A stretch of DNA of 64,000 nt, taken from assembly GCA_019359045.1 (NCBI GenBank), contig JAHHIA010000011.1:1-64000 (forward strand), written 5' to 3'. The stretch's first letter is position 1; each line of letters starts with the position of its first letter. This document shows positions 21,663 through 29,554 of the stretch, one piece after another. The notes beneath the pieces are model-generated. The model was not told where the DNA came from. It did no database searches and saw only the letters and a program-made list of their open reading frames with translations. Origin of the DNA: Scytolyngbya sp. HA4215-MV1 (GTDB taxonomy: Bacteria; Cyanobacteriota; Cyanobacteriia; Leptolyngbyales; Leptolyngbyaceae). A program made the position numbers and the translations under genes.

Positions 21663-24600
21663 TTAGCTTGCCGCCAGCGCACCGCCACCTGCCGCCGCGA
21701 TCGCTGAAACCAGGGCTGTGGCAAATAGCCACCAGGCAGCAGTCGCAGCAGCTTTTCGAGTTTCCTCCATTTGATGTTGTGCTTGCAGTTTCACAGCTTC
21801 CAGGCGGCGTTGAGCTTCCGTTTGGATGCGCTCAGCCCGTTGTAAAACGTTACTGCGGACAGACTCAATCTGATCAATCACTCGATTGACATCGGCTGCC
21901 GAGATATCTTCGCGAGAACTGAGAATGGCAACAAGGGTCTGACGATCGAACTGGCTCAACCGGTCTCGTAGCGCCTCAAACCCTGCCTGGGGATCATCAA
22001 ACAAGGTGCGAATGTCTTGTTTCAGACTGTCGTAATTGAGTTCAGGGCGATTGAGAGAATTGAGATAGTTGCGAATGTTGGCAAAGATGCGGTCAATGAT
22101 AGCTTGAATCTTGGATTGTACCTGTTGCATTTGCCCCAGAATTTGATCCCGTACTGATTCGACTTGAGCCACAATGTGTTCGGCTTCAGCTTCTGTCATG
22201 TCTTCTCGCTGAGACAGCAAGGCAATGATGGTAGAGCGATCGAACTGCGAGAGCCGATCGCCTAGATTTTTCAACCCATAGCGGGGGGAATGGATCAGTA
22301 AATTGAGATCTCGTTTGATGCCCTCTGGATTGAGTTCTTCTTTGTCTGTATTGCGCAAATAGTCTTCCAAGGTTGATTCAAAGTCCACGACAGATTGCTG
22401 CGTCCGCAATGCTAGTCGGCGGGGTGCCCGCACAATTTGATGGATGGCTGACTGCACCTGGTCGATCGCCCGATTCACTTGTGCTTCACTCAGATCCTGA
22501 CGCTGGCTCAATAAACGCACCAACGTTTCTCGGTCGATTTTAGATATCCGTCGTTGCAATGCTGCCGATCCCTCTTGAGGATCTTCTAACAGCTTACTTA
22601 GGTCGCGCTGAATCCCCTCTGGGTTCAGTTCTTCCAGATTGGTCTGACGTAGATAATCTGCAAGTGTTGTAAGCGTTTGATCGTATTTATCTTTTGCAGC
22701 ACTAACGAGAATACGCGGTGAATTTACAAATGTGCTCCAGCTGGATTCTACTTCATCCACAATTTGATTGGCTTCTGCTTCACTGATGTCGTCCCGTTGA
22801 CGCAGCAGTTGTACAACCGTATCGCGATCGAAGTGAGAAACCCGATATCGAAAGGCTTCTAAACCCAGCTTGGGATCATCCAGCAGCAATTTCATATCCC
22901 GCTTAATGCCGTCAGGATTCAATTCTGCTTTGCCCGTATTGCGCAGATAGGACTGCAAATTATTTTGGAACTCTGTCAACTTCTGGTTGACTTGCTCAGC
23001 CGCAGTCTTGGACTCAAACAACACCCGATCGCGGGTTGTCTCCAGCGTATTGAGGATTTGTGCGGTCTCTTCTGGAGTCAAGTCGGTGCGTTGCGCCAAG
23101 ATCTCTTGCAAGGCAAATCGATTGTAAGATGACAATCGCTGACTGAGCGTTGCTTCATCCGCTGTTTCATCCCCTAGCAGATCTTTGAAGGCGGGAAGAC
23201 TGTCATCTGAGAAAAGTTCATTCTTAGGAGTCAGGGTTAAATAGCGCTCAACTCGCTGCCTCAAATCCGTCTGACGCTCAATTTCGTGCGCGGCGATCGC
23301 ACCTGCCAATACCTCCTGCCGAATAGATTCCAGTTGATCGGCAAGTTGCTGAATTTTTGCCTGGGTAAAGACTCCGCGATCAGCCAGTATCTTGACAAAA
23401 TAAGAGCGATTCAACTGAGACAACTGCTCAGCAATAGAACCTGGATCAGCTTTTGGATCGTACAGAAGTTCGCGAAACTCGCGATTGACTACTGCTGGAC
23501 TCATTTGCCAGGAGTATTTATTCAACAAATAGTTCTCAACATCCGTGCGAATGGGATGATAGGCATCTGTCTCAGAACGCTCACCTTTCAGTTGCGCAAC
23601 GACCTTATTGGCTTTCTCTGAAACCTGTCCGGGAGCAGATTTTAATCGATCCAGAACTTGCTCAACATCCAAGTCAGACAGATCCGTACGCCCCACAATC
23701 AATCCGAGCACGGTATTCATGCCAAATTGCAGGGTTTGCTGCAACAGTCCAGTCGGCTCCTCTGATTTTGCACCTGTTTGCTGCGATCGCTCTGCCAGCA
23801 ATCGATCGAGTTTGGTGTTCAGTTCTTGAATTTGTAACTTGCCAGGTTCAGTGGACTGTAGATATTCAATGAACTCTGCGGTCGAATTGCGCCGCGATCT
23901 CTGACCCAAAGTTTGTCGCCAGATGCCTTCCAGCAAATCTGCAAACCGCTCTACTTCAGATCGGGTGAAGTCAGTGCGCTTACTCACCAGATCAATAAAG
24001 GTATTGCGATCGATGTGTCGTAGGTGGTCGGTGTCTGCCAGCGCCGCAATTTCGGGATCATTCAGTAATCCTTCAAAATCCCGACGAATTTGCGTCATAT
24101 CAAAGCTGGGCAACTGGAGTCGTTGTACGTAACTTTCCACGGACTCACGGATGCTAGTGGGATCGACCGCCGAACCCAACTCGTTTCGTACCGCTGCGGT
24201 TATGGCTTCAGCAGTGGAGACAATTTGTTTCTTGGCATTTTGGCTTCCAATGACGGCTGTTGCCGTACCGAAGACGGCTTGAAAGCCAGAGGTGGCAGTA
24301 TTAATCACAGAACCGACCAGAGATCCAACGGCACTGGACCCAAACCAAACTAAAAGAGAAAAATACGCTGCCCAAATTACCAGTCCAACGATTGCGCCTA
24401 ATCCCATACTGTTCAACAAACTGAGTTGAACTGCGAGATAACAAGCAAAAAACAGTGCGATCGTCACACTGATCAACGTCCAAGTTCCTAGACCTGCCCC
24501 AATCTTGCGAATGGAAATGCCGGAATCTTCATCACTGGAATCATCGTCGGAGGAAGAAGAATGCCCTAGATAAGAAATGCCAGCGGCAAAGGAAAAGTTA

Positions 24601-24794
24601 GTTAGTAAAAGTTGAATCGCAAACGCTAATAAAACCCCTGAAATGAGAGCAATAAAAAATTTGGGACTCGATATTAGAACGGACGTAGTCTCTGGTGTGA
24701 TGGGTTCTGCACCTCCTTGAAACTGAGCAAGCCCCCATCGATGCATCAGGGAGTAAAGGGATGCCAGTGTAGATTGTAATGTCATGTGCAGCAT
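21663..24794 (-). CDS. Large membrane protein with a 98-residue helical repeat
   Basis: The protein has 1043 residues. Three or four membrane helices near the N terminus (about 46-66, 104-126 and 131-153) enclose an Asp/Ser-rich acidic loop (80-91). A very long helical region (about 200-1000) and one C-terminal helix (about 1020-1040) follow. The helical region is periodic: units starting at residues 526, 624, 722, 820 and 918 are exactly 98 residues apart, with older units at about 230, 330 (partial) and 430. The unit consensus is ELNPEGIKRDL..LL.DP, then R(L/I)S.FDR.T(L/I)V.LLSQR.D(L/I)SEAE, then (I/V)DQVES. I recognise no catalytic motif. A scaffold or adhesion role is a guess. It could start three codons later (MTLQSTL). 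Confidence 0.85.
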   Translation of the reverse strand: MLHMTLQSTLASLYSLMHRWGLAQFQGGAEPITPETTSVLISSPKFFIALISGVLLAFAIQLLLTNFSFAAGISYLGHSSSSDDDSSDEDSGISIRKIGAGLGTWTLISVTIALFFACYLAVQLSLLNSMGLGAIVGLVIWAAYFSLLVWFGSSAVGSLVGSVINTATSGFQAVFGTATAVIGSQNAKKQIVSTAEAITAAVRNELGSAVDPTSIRESVESYVQRLQLPSFDMTQIRRDFEGLLNDPEIAALADTDHLRHIDRNTFIDLVSKRTDFTRSEVERFADLLEGIWRQTLGQRSRRNSTAEFIEYLQSTEPGKLQIQELNTKLDRLLAERSQQTGAKSEEPTGLLQQTLQFGMNTVLGLIVGRTDLSDLDVEQVLDRLKSAPGQVSEKANKVVAQLKGERSETDAYHPIRTDVENYLLNKYSWQMSPAVVNREFRELLYDPKADPGSIAEQLSQLNRSYFVKILADRGVFTQAKIQQLADQLESIRQEVLAGAIAAHEIERQTDLRQRVERYLTLTPKNELFSDDSLPAFKDLLGDETADEATLSQRLSSYNRFALQEILAQRTDLTPEETAQILNTLETTRDRVLFESKTAAEQVNQKLTEFQNNLQSYLRNTGKAELNPDGIKRDMKLLLDDPKLGLEAFRYRVSHFDRDTVVQLLRQRDDISEAEANQIVDEVESSWSTFVNSPRILVSAAKDKYDQTLTTLADYLRQTNLEELNPEGIQRDLSKLLEDPQEGSAALQRRISKIDRETLVRLLSQRQDLSEAQVNRAIDQVQSAIHQIVRAPRRLALRTQQSVVDFESTLEDYLRNTDKEELNPEGIKRDLNLLIHSPRYGLKNLGDRLSQFDRSTIIALLSQREDMTEAEAEHIVAQVESVRDQILGQMQQVQSKIQAIIDRIFANIRNYLNSLNRPELNYDSLKQDIRTLFDDPQAGFEALRDRLSQFDRQTLVAILSSREDISAADVNRVIDQIESVRSNVLQRAERIQTEAQRRLEAVKLQAQHQMEETRKAAATAAWWLFATALVSAIAAAGGGALAAS
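21752..24107 (-). repeat. 294-bp coding repeat region (98-residue period)
   Basis: About eight diverged units encode the helical region of the large membrane protein. Spacing is exactly 98 codons for the last five units. The last four share the ELN(P/Y)-type opening; the first units are recognisable only from the FDR/LSQR pattern. Confidence 0.75.
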
Positions 24795-25482
24795 GGTTCT
24801 CCTATCAGAACAATGAAGGGTGAGGCAACATTGAGTTAAGTCAACGATCGTTTTAGCGTGAGAACATACGATACTTTCAGCCGCTTAGAGATTGCTTAAG
24901 CGGCTGAAAGACCAGTTTTCTGCTGGGTATCCAATTCAAATGGATGTTTGATTGAAAAGAGTCTTGTTCGGATTCTGCTCGGTTTAGAGCTTATGTAAGC
25001 CAGATCTACCCCTTGAACAAACCAACCGGCTCTCAGGAGAGGGCGATTGGGTGTCCTGATCAGCGATCGATACTACCCAGAACTTTCGTTACAGCCAAAA
25101 TTGGCCTGTTTTAGCTAATGCAGCGCCAGTTCTGCGGGTTGCTTGCGATGCAAGTCCTAACGTCATATTTAGATGAACCCAGAACCATCCTGTTGAACCT
25201 TACGATCGATGAGCAGTTTTCTCATAAGAAAAAAACTTTAATGTCGTGACTTCTGAATTAACCCTAGTGATTTAATGGCAAAGTTGCATCTTTCTTAAGA
25301 CTTACGCAACTCAGCAATTTCACAATCAGGGGTTAAAATATTCCTCTTGTGATAGGGTTTAGCCAGACGCACGCGATATGCCAGGGTGAAAGATCGCTCT
25401 AGCTCAGCTTTGTTTTGGGCAGAAGGGATTCCAATTTTACTTTGTGCTCAGGTCTTATGCATATTCAACTAGAGACAAGCTG
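24795..25482. other. Long intergenic region with a 14-bp perfect hairpin
   Basis: These 688 bp hold the promoter of the large repeat-protein gene. The one clear structure is the hairpin at 24874-24910. The rest shows no ORF, no tRNA and no RNA motif I recognise. Confidence 0.45.
24874..24910. promoter_or_regulatory. Perfect 14-bp stem-loop upstream of the repeat-protein gene
   Basis: CTTTCAGCCGCTTA (24874-24887) pairs perfectly with TAAGCGGCTGAAAG (24897-24910) around a 9-nt loop. It lies 80 bp upstream of the start at 24794, so it is either a leader hairpin, an operator or a terminator of something upstream. No T-run follows on the minus strand. Confidence 0.55.
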
Positions 25483-25800
25483 ATGGCTAGAAAACTCGTC
25501 ATTTAACTCACCGATGAATTAGAAGAAAAGCTGATTGCTCAGGCAGAGCAGCTTAATTAATCTCCAGAAGCGTTGGCTTTACAGGCTCTCTCACAACAGT
25601 TAGCGACACAGCCATCCTCAGAATTCACATTTCCAACCGCAGAAGATCCCCTTCTCAAGCTCATCGGTTCGATCGATGTGGATATTCCCGATCTGGCAGA
25701 GAACCACGACGACTACATCGGACAAGCCTTATATCAGGAGTTAAGGGGTGGCGAAAGCTGGCTTTGTTCGCCTACTTCAATGAAAATGCTCCACCGATAA
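25483..25800 (+). pseudogene. Decayed antitoxin-like gene with two in-frame stops
   Basis: From the ATG at 25483 the frame reads MARKLVI-stop-LTDELEEKLIAQAEQLN-stop-SPEALALQALSQQL, then runs open to about 25740 (LLKLIGSIDVDIPDLAENHDDYIGQ split by two stops early on). The opening resembles ribbon-helix-helix antitoxins (a strand followed by LTDELEEKL) that pair with PIN or RelE toxins. Stops TAA fall at 25507 and 25558. No toxin gene follows; the 3' end runs into the opposite-strand Uma2-like gene. Likely a dead toxin-antitoxin remnant. Confidence 0.65.
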
Positions 25801-26418
25801 TCCCGTCACCTGAGCCACTTGCTCCACCGTCATCCCTTGCTGCAACAAATTCAGCGCCACCTGCCGCAGTTGTGCCTCCGCCTGCATCGCCCGTTCCCCA
25901 TCCGTTGGTATCCAGGTTTCCGAGTCGTCATACCAGCGCAACCAGTGGCGCGTTACCCCCTCAAACCCCCCCTGCCACAGTCCTAACCTCACCCCCAACT
26001 CCGGAATCCAGATACGCGGTTGAGTTGGGTCAAGCGCCTGTTCTTGATACCGTCCCCCTGTCAATTGGAAAAAACGCACCCGATTTGTATAGCGGCTAAA
26101 CACGATGTAATAGGGAACCCGCAGAATTCGCTCATAGATCTCCCACTTGCGCGGTGGCATGTTTCTGATTGCCGAACCATTTCCCACTGGCACGGCATCC
26201 GTGTAAAGGTTGAGATCTGTCCCGGTAAACATTTGATCGCGCGCATAACTGCTAAGGCGCAGCGTCGCACTCAACAACTGGGGTTGCAAATCATGAAATT
26301 CATCCGGCAAGCCCAACTCCTCAGGATCTTCACTGGGCAGATCATACATCGTTGGCAGAGTTTCCCTGGGTGAAAGGGGTGGCTCCATTTGCGGAACCGG
26401 GTAAGAACGCTGGTTCAT
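25777..26418 (-). pseudogene. Uma2-like (DUF820) gene with its nuclease core deleted
   Basis: The 213 residues match the cyanobacterial Uma2 subfamily that begins MYDLPSEDPEELGLPDEFH. The expected central part, with the PD-(D/E)xK-like nuclease residues, is missing: the sequence jumps from the TDLNLYTD strand through a short GNGSAIRNMPPRK bridge to KWEIYERILRVPYY. The C-terminal half (LGLWQG, Trp-rich part, and the helical tail EAQLRQVALNLLQQGMTVEQV) is intact. The reading frame stays open, so a truncated protein could be made, but it should lack nuclease activity. About 80 residues appear to be lost, judged from memory of full-length relatives. Confidence 0.6.
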
Positions 26419-26700
26419 GGCACGAGATAGGGGGTGCTTTTAGACTCACCTTTCATTGTGCCTTATAGGCAAAGTAGGCAGAATAGATGCATTGCCAATT
26501 CGCATTCTTCTCCACCCAGCGCCGCCAAAGCCCACGGACGCGGCATTGGCATTGATGCTGTTGTGGGAGAGTTGGGCAGTCGCTTCAGCCGCAAATCCTG
26601 CAAATCTCAAGCTGCCTCTTAACATGAATTCGATAGAGTTTAAAGCCCCTCTCCTGCGGGAGAGGGGCTGGGGCTGGAGTTGCAGTCTACACTCCATCGT

Positions 26701-27450
26701 TCAGAGATGCTGTTTCACCACACGATAGAACGTCGTTTTGCCAGGATGTTGCTCAAACGCCCCATCAAAGTTTGCATCCGATAACCAGGCAAATCGGCTG
26801 GTAAAAGGCGAATTTGAGAGCACCAAAGTACAGCGATCGGTGACACAAATACCAATATGCCACAGTCCTTTTGCATAGTCGGTGCCGTTGGCAATTGCGA
26901 TATCACCGCGTCTGGTCTGCCCCTGCTCAATGCGTCGCCCCACTCCACCCTCCAGCGCTTGCACCACTGAGGGAACATAGAGTGGATTTTGACCGATTTG
27001 ATAATTGAATGCTTTCTGCACCACCCGATTCACCATGCGGGCACAGGCGAGTTTACCATGACTTGTATTTGGTTCGTATCGGCTACTTCTGCCTAACAAG
27101 TCGCGTGAGATTGCAGTCTGGAAGATCTGCTCTGGAATTGCCAATGCTGCGGGCACCGATCGACTCAAAGTTTGCCCAGGTTGCTGCGCCTGGATGAGCT
27201 TCAGCAGACGGCGATATCGAGTGTCTGATGCGGTTAAAATCGCATGGTCGGCTTGATAAGCATCGTAGGTTGCCTCCGTCCATTGAGCTATGGGTTTTCC
27301 CACGATCGATAGGAGAAAGAGAACGCAAATCGTGACTAAAAATGGAGGACTGGGATGGCGATCGGTCAATGAGTTTGCGACGCCAAAATGACAATTTTGT
27401 AATTGATCGCTCCCTGGACCCGACTTAAATCTTTTATCAGGAAGACTCAT
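26701..27450 (-). CDS. NlpC/P60- or CHAP-like cysteine hydrolase, membrane-anchored
   Basis: The protein has 249 residues, with one N-terminal membrane helix (about 38-55) and then a presumably periplasmic region. GKLACARMVNRVV supplies the candidate nucleophile Cys136. RRGDIAIANG and WHIGICV supply the strand and His198 in the order C...GD...H of NlpC/P60 and CHAP peptidases. It may cut peptidoglycan peptides, but overall similarity to known enzymes is weak. The first 30 residues may be spurious. Between it and the Uma2-like gene lie only about 280 bp without a supported gene. Copy A of a ~100-bp dispersed repeat lies just upstream. Confidence 0.65.
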   Translation of the reverse strand: MSLPDKRFKSGPGSDQLQNCHFGVANSLTDRHPSPPFLVTICVLFLLSIVGKPIAQWTEATYDAYQADHAILTASDTRYRRLLKLIQAQQPGQTLSRSVPAALAIPEQIFQTAISRDLLGRSSRYEPNTSHGKLACARMVNRVVQKAFNYQIGQNPLYVPSVVQALEGGVGRRIEQGQTRRGDIAIANGTDYAKGLWHIGICVTDRCTLVLSNSPFTSRFAWLSDANFDGAFEQHPGKTTFYRVVKQHL

Positions 27451-27459
27451 AGAAGTAGG

Positions 27460-27565
27460 TAGCTAATTAATTGTAAGAAAGGGGTTTGGGGGCTGTGCCC
27501 CCAGGTAGGGAGGGTACCCCCTCCACCCCCAAAAACATCTTCAATTGAATTTAGCCCAGTTACTT
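27460..27565. repeat. ~100-bp dispersed repeat, copy A
   Basis: It contains AGCTAATTAATTGTAAGAAA at one end and CAATTGAATTTAGCCCAGTT at the other, with a G/C-rich centre including the hairpin GGGGGCTGTGCCCCC. The reverse complement matches 45522-45620: both carry AATTGAAGATGTTTTTGGG and CCTTTCTT.CAATTAATTA; the centres differ. Confidence 0.65.
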
Positions 27566-27587
27566 ATCAGTTCTGGACTGCCCTTGT

Positions 27588-28319
27588 TCATAAACGGCTG
27601 GAAACCTGTTGAATTTCTGCGTGCACACTCATGCCAATTTGCAAGGCAGCATTTAATAACTGTCCATATTCATTAGCACGATTGTTGATTTCAATGGTTT
27701 GTAGCGCAGACAGATTGTTTTCAATGTTTGTAACTAAGTCATGACGACGCGCCAGTAGCCCCCGACTTTCTCGCAAGATTTTTTCGGTCATCAGTGCCGA
27801 CACTAAACTATTGCGGGTAAGGCTCAGCGCTGCTAAAGCATCCTGCCGATTGGCTAAATTGACCTGCGAATCGACCGCTTCTAACTGGTCGAGCAGATCG
27901 ATCGCCGCTAATACTTGATGATAGCGATCAATCTCATCCAGCAAATGCATCAGTCCCTTAAACCGCTTCCCCCGCCAGCCCATATAAATATTCCAAAGCA
28001 GCAGCACTAGTAGAGCGATGCCTACAGTCGTTTGCAGAAACTGTAGGGTCGTGGAAACATCTTTGATGCTGTTGTTGACATTGCCAGGCAAGGTGGACAA
28101 GCCGATCGGCACCGTAAATGTAAAGATCAACGCAAACACCAGCACTTCGGTCAAGCAAAACCAGAGGAAGCGTTGGGGATTGCGAAAAACGGACGATCGA
28201 TAGACGCCCCCAAAGATACCACCAATGAAAATGGGACCTGCCTCGAATCCACTGAGGTTTTCCAGTTCCCTTTCAGTAATCTTCAAATCTTCCAAATCCG
28301 GCTTCATACGGGTATCCAC
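27588..28319 (-). CDS. Membrane protein of unknown function, second gene of a pair
   Basis: The protein has 243 residues and two membrane helices (about 52-75 and 92-112). A long, mostly helical cytoplasmic C-terminal domain (about 120-243) is rich in Leu, Asn, Asp and Gln. I recognise no family. Translation could start at the GTG at 28319 or, more likely, at the ATG at 28307 (MKPDLEDLK), which has GAGG 11 nt upstream. The upstream gene ends 34 bp before it, so the two should be co-transcribed. Confidence 0.7.
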   Translation of the reverse strand: MDTRMKPDLEDLKITERELENLSGFEAGPIFIGGIFGGVYRSSVFRNPQRFLWFCLTEVLVFALIFTFTVPIGLSTLPGNVNNSIKDVSTTLQFLQTTVGIALLVLLLWNIYMGWRGKRFKGLMHLLDEIDRYHQVLAAIDLLDQLEAVDSQVNLANRQDALAALSLTRNSLVSALMTEKILRESRGLLARRHDLVTNIENNLSALQTIEINNRANEYGQLLNAALQIGMSVHAEIQQVSSRL

Positions 28320-28353
28320 CTCGCCAATAAAAAAGCCACCTCCATGTCACCTT

Positions 28354-29157
28354 TCAATTGAGTAGATTGGTGAAAGCCGTCCAAACACCCGTAATGATAT
28401 TGCCACCTTTGGCACGAAATAGGGCAAATCCATCCCCAGGCGAGCCGAAAAAGGGTCGCAATACCCAGCCAAGTTGGCTTCCCACAAAGCCATATAGCAC
28501 CAGCCAAAACCGCAAGATATTGGTTCGCACTTGCAGATTATTTTTGAATTCACTTTTTTCCGGTTTCCCGGATGCCTCAACCTGGAAATCCGGTTTGAAA
28601 TCTGTCAGGTCGGGAGCTTTGGCTGGAAGTGCTGTCGCCTTTTCAGCTTGCACGCTCTCATCATTGGGATCTGCGATCGGACGCATAATTTGGTAGAGAA
28701 AAGACACCCCAATAATTCCAGTGAGCGCAAAGATGCTGACGTTCAGCAGCATAAAAAAGTAGTAATCCTTGAAGGAATTATTGATCGTAATCAGAAAGAA
28801 TAATGTTACGGGAGCAAAGCCACACAATAAGATAGCAATGACCGAAACCGCCGAGAGCAAATAGGTAAAATGCTGAGCAATATTTTGCTTAGAGCCAAAC
28901 AGGACATTAAAGATATAAAGGGTGGGCAAACAAACGACTAAAGTAATGAGATATAAAGCCGGAAGTTTGATTGCAGAAGAGAGCGCCTGTGCCCAGCCAT
29001 CAAAGGAACCAATGATTGCGCCATACAGGGCAAAAAAACAAAAACTGGAAATCATCAGGGAAGAAATTTTGCTCTTGAGCCTCACCCCTTGATGGATTTC
29101 TTCTAGAAAATCCTGACGATCGCGCAATAAGAAAATAATCGTTGAAAAATAATTCAT
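28354..29157 (-). CDS. Polytopic membrane protein of unknown function, first gene of a pair
   Basis: The protein has 267 residues. It begins with an amphipathic segment (MNYFSTIIFLLRDRQDFLEEI) and then has about five membrane helices (about 35-55, 67-90, 100-122, 126-145 and 150-165). A charged cytoplasmic linker (170-215) and a final weakly hydrophobic segment (218-240) follow. The layout resembles Yip1-type or TRAP-adjacent scaffolding proteins, but I cannot name a family. The second gene of the pair starts 34 bp downstream. Confidence 0.7.
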   Translation of the reverse strand: MNYFSTIIFLLRDRQDFLEEIHQGVRLKSKISSLMISSFCFFALYGAIIGSFDGWAQALSSAIKLPALYLITLVVCLPTLYIFNVLFGSKQNIAQHFTYLLSAVSVIAILLCGFAPVTLFFLITINNSFKDYYFFMLLNVSIFALTGIIGVSFLYQIMRPIADPNDESVQAEKATALPAKAPDLTDFKPDFQVEASGKPEKSEFKNNLQVRTNILRFWLVLYGFVGSQLGWVLRPFFGSPGDGFALFRAKGGNIITGVWTAFTNLLN

Positions 29158-29554
29158 CCTCGTCCCCCTAGATGTGTGAATTACCGTGAATCAAACCATG
29201 CAGCCAGGAAATTTCAAGGCGACAAACAAAAAGTGCTGATGGATACATCATTGCTAGGGAACATTACGGAAAATGTCATTAAGAACTATTACAGGCACAT
29301 CAAACCTTTTTTTCAATACCGATTTTGCAGAGTGTTTCATTTCCATCCGTCTGAAATAGACTGGCTGGATTTTACCTGTGCCTCCCCTTGGCAAATTGAT
29401 TGCAATACTTAAGTCGAGTGTCTTAGGATTAATTGTCCAAACAGACCTGGAGTACGGGTATTTGTCGGCAATTGTTCACTAAAACGAAAATTAAAATTCT
29501 GGTAAATTGAAGGGGGTAATGTGACAATGTTTCTCGCTCTCCAGAGAGCCAATT
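29158..29554. other. Divergent intergenic region, membrane pair / large kinase
   Basis: These 397 bp carry the promoters of both flanking units. A plus-strand open stretch (29176-29412) has no ribosome site and unusual composition, so I do not call it a gene. Confidence 0.4.

Noticed and set aside
26434-26728. ORFs between the Uma2-like gene and the NlpC/P60-like gene
   Set aside because: Short, overlapping in several frames, low complexity, no ribosome sites; the stretch contains a G/C-tract-rich segment typical of dispersed repeats.
29176-29412. 78-codon plus-strand ORF in the divergent intergenic region
   Set aside because: No ribosome site, odd composition (many Asn/His/Arg from AT-rich DNA), and it lies in the promoter region of two real genes.
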